Below are positions 60,075-64,000 of a stretch of 64,000 nucleotides of DNA, in pieces. The DNA lies in NCBI GenBank assembly GCA_965602225.1, contig CBFCYE010000011.1, positions 1 to 64,000 of the forward strand, in the 5' to 3' direction. The position numbers and the translations under genes were made by a program. Below the pieces are notes generated by a model. It was not told the DNA's origin. It was given only the letters and a program-made list of their open reading frames with translations, and made no database searches. Position 1 is the first letter of the stretch; each line of letters opens with the position of its first letter. The stretch comes from Tenderia sp965602225. Lineage in GTDB: Bacteria > Pseudomonadota > Gammaproteobacteria > Tenderiales > Tenderiaceae.

Positions 60075-61154
60075 ATGCAGAAGAAACTAATTGCGCTGGC
60101 AGTGGCTGGCATTATGGCGGCACCGATGGCAGCTCAGGCTGCGGCGAGTGCTGAGGTTTACGGTAAGGTGCGTGTTTCAGCGGCATTTGTTGGTAATGAT
60201 GATCCGAGTGCTAATAATGAAGATAGCAAGCTGAGTGTGACCAGTCATGACTCGCGCTTTGGTGTCAAAGGTTCTGCTGATCTGGATAATGGTATGAAGG
60301 CTGTTTATCAGCTGGAGACTGAAGTTGATTTTGATGATGACAATAATGGTCTGTTTGACAGCATGCGTAACACTTATGTAGGTCTGGCGGGTGATTTTGG
60401 TACAGTGGTGATGGGGCGTCATGACACTCCATACAAAATATCTCGCGGTAAGCTGGACGTCTTTGGAGACACCCATGGTGACTACAATGCCATTATGGGC
60501 GATACCCACGATGCGCGTGCAGACAACGTAATTGCCTACATTTCACCGGCTATGGGTGGCGTTACTATCGCCGCAGCCTTGGTAACTGATTTGGCTGACG
60601 ATAACTTGGGTGATACAACTAACTCTACTGCCATTGGTGGTACCACTCGTGAGCAGCAGGGTATCAGTATTGCCGGTATGTATTCGGATGGCCCGTTGTA
60701 CGCAGCTCTTGCTTTCCAGAGTCTGGGTGAAACAGGTGTTCAGAACGGTACCAAGTATGATGATGCTGAAGCCACCAAGCTGACTTTGGGTTATATGGTT
60801 GGTACAACTAACCTGATGTTTGCCTATGAGAATGATGACCTGGGTGGTAGTAACAATGATCAGGATCGTTTGCACTTCAGTGTCGATCACGGCATGGGTA
60901 ATGGCACAAGCCTGCAGTTTGCCTACGGTATGGCGGATGATCGTGGTAATAACACCAATACTGGTGCGACCCAGTTTGCGCTGGGTGTAACTCAGGAAAT
61001 GGGTGGTTCTGTTGAAATGTATGCGCTTTACACTGCGCTGGACAATGACCAGAGCGCCGGTTTTAATCTGGTTGAGGTGGGTTCTGCTGGAGCGACAGAG
61101 GCAAGTGCTAGTGCGCTTGCGGTTGGTGTCAACATGAAGTTTTCATCCATGTAA
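60075..61154 (+). CDS. Gram-negative trimeric porin (Porin_4 type)
   Basis: 359 residues from the ATG at 60075 with TTGGAGA five to ten bases upstream. Signal peptide MQKKLIALAVAGIMAAPMAA ending QAAA, then ASAEVYGKVRVSAAFVGN, SRFGVKGSADLDNGMKAVYQLE and TYVGLAGDFGTVVMGRHDTP: the classical 16-strand general porin. Ends NMKFSSM, slightly unusual in lacking a terminal Phe. Preceded by a 285-base region with AT-rich promoter-like DNA but no gene. Confidence 0.9.
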   Translation: MQKKLIALAVAGIMAAPMAAQAAASAEVYGKVRVSAAFVGNDDPSANNEDSKLSVTSHDSRFGVKGSADLDNGMKAVYQLETEVDFDDDNNGLFDSMRNTYVGLAGDFGTVVMGRHDTPYKISRGKLDVFGDTHGDYNAIMGDTHDARADNVIAYISPAMGGVTIAAALVTDLADDNLGDTTNSTAIGGTTREQQGISIAGMYSDGPLYAALAFQSLGETGVQNGTKYDDAEATKLTLGYMVGTTNLMFAYENDDLGGSNNDQDRLHFSVDHGMGNGTSLQFAYGMADDRGNNTNTGATQFALGVTQEMGGSVEMYALYTALDNDQSAGFNLVEVGSAGATEASASALAVGVNMKFSSM

Positions 61155-61189
61155 AAAATCTGTTAAGCTTTAACGGCTAATGCAGGAAG

Positions 61190-61216
61190 CGGGCGCCCTA
61201 GGGCGCCCGTTTTGTT
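61190..61216 (+). terminator. Terminator after the porin
   Basis: CGGGCGCC, CTAG, GGCGCCCG: a perfect palindrome, then TTTTGTTTT. Confidence 0.9.
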
Positions 61217-61252
61217 TTAAACCAAAAATTCCTTATGGAAACAGTGTCTTGT

Positions 61253-61281
61253 TTGACAGTTTTGGCGCTGACATGTTAGAA
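61253..61281 (+). promoter_or_regulatory. Possible promoter for the tetraheme cytochrome operon
   Basis: TTGACA at 61253-61258, 17 bases, then TTAGAA at 61276-61281. Perfect -35, poor -10, about 30 bases before the start codon. No GEMM riboswitch was recognised in the leader. Confidence 0.4.
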
Positions 61282-61310
61282 AACGCCTTGGTTGGCGGAG
61301 ACATGCATTA

Positions 61311-62120
61311 ATGAAATGCAATAGATTTTTCCTGTTTGGGGCTGTGTTGTCGCTGTTTGCGGCGACTGTTCAGGCGGGAGTATTCAATACCAAGCATAAT
61401 TTAGGCAGTACCGGTCTCAATGCGGCCAGTACCTTTAGTGGTACGCGCGAGATTTGTGTTTTCTGCCATACCCCGCATGGCGGCGACGGCCAGGCGGCGG
61501 CACCTATCTGGAATCGTAATCTCGATCCAAGCGGCTTTGCTACATATGACCAAATGGGAACAACCACGCTGGATGCGGGTGTTGAGCCGGTTGGTTCGGT
61601 TTCTTTGGCCTGTCTTTCTTGTCACGACGGTACTCAGGCGATGGATGCTGTCCTGAATGAATCTGGTTCAGGCCGTGATGTGCCGGGCTTTTCTCGTGGT
61701 TTATGGGTTGGCCAGGCGGCAATGGTTGAAGGTCGAATTGGTGGCCCGGACGTGGTGACCAATCTAGGCAAGGATTTGACCAATGATCACCCGGTCGGGG
61801 TGCAGTATTCGGGTGGCGGCTATTCCTTGTCGAATCCAGCCGGCCCTGGTTACGATAAAGATTTTAATCCTGCTTTGTCTGAGATTTTGGGTGCCAGCCG
61901 GGTCTGGTGGGTAAATACGCCGGGCGGAACGGCTGGGTTTGAGAAGTCGGATATGAAGCTTTATACCCGCGTAGGTAGCAGTGAGGGGGCATATATTGGT
62001 GAGCAGCAGCCCTATGTGGAATGTGCTTCATGTCATGATCCGCATGTTGACTACAATCCAACCTTTTTACGTATTGACCCTATTGGCAGTCAGGTTTGTT
62101 TAGCCTGCCATAACAAGTAG
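61311..62120 (+). CDS. OmcE-like tetraheme c-type cytochrome, exported
   Basis: 269 residues. Signal peptide to ~residue 22 (ATVQAG). Four heme motifs: CVFCH 49-53, CLSCH 101-105, CASCH 238-242, CLACH 263-267. The only other histidines are His29 (NTKHNLG), His56 (TPHGG), His160 (NDHPVG) and His245 (DPHV), exactly one spare per heme, as needed for all-bis-histidine ligation. The order NTKHNL - EICVFCHTPH - SLACLSCHDGT - LTNDHPVG - CASCHDPH closely recalls Geobacter OmcE, whose tetraheme subunits polymerise into extracellular electron-conducting filaments. The PPIase gene starts two bases after the stop. Filament formation here is inference. Confidence 0.88.
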   Translation: MKCNRFFLFGAVLSLFAATVQAGVFNTKHNLGSTGLNAASTFSGTREICVFCHTPHGGDGQAAAPIWNRNLDPSGFATYDQMGTTTLDAGVEPVGSVSLACLSCHDGTQAMDAVLNESGSGRDVPGFSRGLWVGQAAMVEGRIGGPDVVTNLGKDLTNDHPVGVQYSGGGYSLSNPAGPGYDKDFNPALSEILGASRVWWVNTPGGTAGFEKSDMKLYTRVGSSEGAYIGEQQPYVECASCHDPHVDYNPTFLRIDPIGSQVCLACHNK

Positions 62121-62122
62121 GA

Positions 62123-63115
62123 ATGGGCTTGGTGGTATTCCGACCTGCGTTTGTTGGTTTGTGTTTGTTGTTGGCTTCGGCTGTGTGGGCGGACGATTCT
62201 ATTTTTGCGCGTGTTAATGGGTTGCTGTTGACTCAGGCCGAAGTGGATACGGCGGTTTATATGACCGCGAGGCAGCGTTTTTTTCACGGCCGTATGGATG
62301 ATGTGCGTGAGCAGGAGTTGCGGCGTGAGGTGGTTGCCAGCCTCGTCGATAGATTGTTGTTGATCAAGGCGGCTCGAGCACGCGCGATTGTCGTGGATAA
62401 GTTGGCAAAGCAGCAGCTGTATAAGCAAATGCTGCTCAGGTATGATGTGACTACGCTGCCTCAAGATCATCGTCAGAAAATTGAAGCTGAGTTGCTACAG
62501 CGCGCAGAAGAGCAGGTTTTGTTGCAGCAGTTGGCGCTTGAGGTTAAGGCGGTTGCCGTGCCACAAGAGCCTGAGCTGCAGCGATTTTATCAGCAGAATA
62601 TTGAAAAGTTTACCACTCCGCCAAAGTTGCGGCTTTCTGTGATTTTGCTCAAGGTTGCGCCATCAGCGCCAAGTCAGGCCTGGCAGGCAGCCGGGCATGA
62701 AGCGAAGCGGTTAAGGCAAAAGATTATTGCGGGTACTAGTTTCGCAAAGTTGGCGAGTATGCATTCTGGCGACACTTCGGCTGAAGAAGGCGGCGATTTG
62801 GGTGTGGTGCATCAGGGTATGTTGTCTCCTGAGGCTCAAGTGGTAGTCGATATTTTGGCTGAGGGGCAGATCTCTGAGCCTGTGATTTTGTTGCAAGGTG
62901 TGGCGTTGTTTAGGCTGGAAGAGCGTCAGGCGTCTAAGCTTAATAAGTTGGCGCAAGTTCGGGAGCGGGCGTTAGGTTTGTATCAGCGCGAGCAGGCGGG
63001 AAAATATTGGCAGGATTTTCTGATGTCGCTGCGGTCTGAGGCGGAGATTGAGATGGTTGATGGTGAGATAGCTGTTGAGATGATTTGGGCGCAAGGGGCT
63101 GCTGTTGTCCAATAA
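62123..63115 (+). CDS. Periplasmic parvulin-type peptidyl-prolyl isomerase
   Basis: 330 residues with a signal peptide (ending SAVWADD). A SurA-like N-terminal helical chaperone part (residues ~25-160, FARVNGLLLTQAEVDTAVY), then one parvulin domain (~167-265; TPPKLRLSVILLK, GTSFAKLASMHSGDTSAEEGGDLGVVHQG, GQISEPV). Prolyl isomerases of this kind recur in multiheme-cytochrome filament clusters and probably help fold or export the cytochrome or barrel. Two-base gap from the cytochrome, 24 bases before the barrel gene. Confidence 0.88.
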   Translation: MGLVVFRPAFVGLCLLLASAVWADDSIFARVNGLLLTQAEVDTAVYMTARQRFFHGRMDDVREQELRREVVASLVDRLLLIKAARARAIVVDKLAKQQLYKQMLLRYDVTTLPQDHRQKIEAELLQRAEEQVLLQQLALEVKAVAVPQEPELQRFYQQNIEKFTTPPKLRLSVILLKVAPSAPSQAWQAAGHEAKRLRQKIIAGTSFAKLASMHSGDTSAEEGGDLGVVHQGMLSPEAQVVVDILAEGQISEPVILLQGVALFRLEERQASKLNKLAQVRERALGLYQREQAGKYWQDFLMSLRSEAEIEMVDGEIAVEMIWAQGAAVVQ

Positions 63116-63139
63116 TAAACAATGCGGAGTGGCTAAGTA

Positions 63140-64000
63140 GTGCAGAAAGCAATCCGCAAAAAGCTGGTTGTTCAAACGCTGTTGCTGTCTTGTGGGTTGG
63201 TGCCGCTTGGGGTGGCGCAAGCCGCTACAGCTTCTTTTATGGGGCCGCTAGAGACATCTGGTTTTTTAGGCTACTACTACCGTTCGTACGCAGAAGAGAC
63301 TGGCGCAGAAAACGTAAGTCATCAGTTGGGCGGGACGGTTAATACCTCTACTTACTTTGGCGAGCCCTGGTTGGCGATAGCCAATCTCTCCTTGAGTTTG
63401 ACCCAGGACTCGTCCGAGTCGACGGGGGCTGTTTCGCAGTCCGCAGTTGATTCGCAGTTGATTACCGGTGATTTCGGTTTGAATCTGTTGCCACAAAGTA
63501 AGACGCCTTTTAGTTTGAATATGCAAACCACTGATAGTCGGGTCGATACCGTAGAGTCGGGTTTGACACCGATCACCTTTGTTGGTGAAGAGTATTCCAG
63601 TATGTATCTTGGTTTGCGGCAGAGCTATATGACGGATCATGGCGGCCGGTATCGACTTAATTATGATTATCGCAATTGGGAGTCATCTAGTAGTGGTGAG
63701 TATGATGATGAGACCTTTGGTCTTGAGGCAGACTTGCGTAAGCCGCAGCATCACCTGCTGGCTCGGGGTTCTATGCAGACAAATGAGCATTCGGCCTCAT
63801 CACGGGTTAATGACAGCTTGGTGTTGGATTTAAGCCATTTTTATTACCCGGTGCGAAACTTTCGCCTTGATAGCAAGGTTAGCTATTACGACTATGAGCG
63901 TTCATTTTTGGACCCTTTGGCGGCGGATAAGCGCCTTTCAAGTCTGGATATGACGCAGGTGACGAGTAATGCCTTTTGGCGGCCAGCAGATTATCCCTTG
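63140..64000 (+). CDS. Outer membrane beta-barrel protein, 3' end beyond the window
   Basis: The frame starting at GTG 63140 stays open to the last base (287 codons). GGAG lies ten bases upstream. Signal peptide VQKAIRKKLVVQTLLLSCG ending VAQAAT, then alternating amphipathic strands rich in Tyr, Ser and Asp (FLGYYYRSYAEE, YRLNYDYRNWESS, LDSKVSYYDYERSF), typical of an outer-membrane barrel. It resembles the porin-like partners that accompany multiheme cytochromes. The window edge hides the C-terminus and further genes. Confidence 0.8.
   Translation, partial: MQKAIRKKLVVQTLLLSCGLVPLGVAQAATASFMGPLETSGFLGYYYRSYAEETGAENVSHQLGGTVNTSTYFGEPWLAIANLSLSLTQDSSESTGAVSQSAVDSQLITGDFGLNLLPQSKTPFSLNMQTTDSRVDTVESGLTPITFVGEEYSSMYLGLRQSYMTDHGGRYRLNYDYRNWESSSSGEYDDETFGLEADLRKPQHHLLARGSMQTNEHSASSRVNDSLVLDLSHFYYPVRNFRLDSKVSYYDYERSFLDPLAADKRLSSLDMTQVTSNAFWRPADYPL

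Noticed and set aside
1..64000. CRISPR arrays, rRNA genes, insertion sequences with transposase, prophage
   Set aside because: No regularly spaced repeats, no rRNA sequence, and no transposase, integrase or phage structural gene was found on either strand.

Overview
The window looks like chromosomal DNA of a Gammaproteobacterium, probably a free-living respiratory organism. The gene orders are typical of that class: yhdP-nitrilase-tldD-darP-pmbA, mlaFEDCB-ibaG-murA, a complete hisGDCBHAFIE run followed by tatABC and a degS-type protease, rpe-gph-trpE, a Vfr/CRP regulator with speD and coq7, and rplM-rpsI. Genus cannot be fixed from sequence reading alone. An alternative complex III, many c-type hemes, a GlcF-like Fe-S protein and an OmcE-like tetraheme cytochrome point to a flexible respiratory lifestyle, for example a sulfur- or iron-cycling sediment bacterium; that is inference.

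Layout. 1-6.1 kb: envelope and protein-maturation genes (yhdP end, deaminated glutathione amidase, TldD/PmbA protease pair, DarP). 6.1-10.5 kb: a phospholipid-transport mla operon with a TolC-like outer-membrane protein gene between mlaD and mlaC. 10.6-18.9 kb: ibaG, murA and the nine-gene histidine operon. 18.9-22.3 kb: twin-arginine translocase, DegS-like protease, Nif3-like protein. 22.8-30.2 kb: alternative complex III (ActA, split ActB1/ActB2, ActC, D, E, F) closed by a strong terminator. 30.2-34.3 kb: DUF3530 protein, rpe, gph, trpE.

34.6-44.3 kb is an accessory block lying between trpE and trpGDC. It encodes a FlgT-like lipoprotein, a PapD-like chaperone, a DUF4402 subunit, a double-DUF4402 subunit, a Wzy_C-type O-antigen ligase/oligosaccharyltransferase with a helical-repeat tail and, on the opposite strand, a small glycine-zipper protein and a 1028-residue usher-like barrel protein ending in a SPOR domain. 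It reads as a non-canonical chaperone-usher surface-fibre system with possible glycosylation and cell-wall targeting.

44.6-47.1 kb: trpGDC. 47.2-49.9 kb: two tandem TraF_2/FadL-like outer-membrane proteins. 50-52.5 kb: vfr, OsmC and VOC proteins, speD. 52.6-56.4 kb: coq7, an FG-GAP repeat protein with a GlyGly-CTERM-like tail, glcF. 56.5-58.7 kb: 2Fe-2S ferredoxin and a NodI/NodJ exporter whose two genes are separated by a 172-bp inverted-repeat element that supplies the nodJ start codon. 58.8-59.8 kb: rplM, rpsI, tRNA-Gln(CTG). 60-61.2 kb: porin.

The right edge (61.3-64.0 kb) holds what I consider the most exciting cluster: an OmcE-like tetraheme cytochrome with exactly four non-motif histidines for its four hemes, a parvulin-type periplasmic prolyl isomerase, and an outer-membrane beta-barrel that runs off the end of the window. 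This gene set resembles the loci of extracellular cytochrome filaments.

Links between regions: TatABC would export the Tat-signal-bearing ActB1; the c-type cytochromes need a maturation system not seen here; the parvulin could assist assembly of the adjacent cytochrome and barrel; and Vfr could integrate cAMP signals with surface-structure expression, although no Vfr site was identified.
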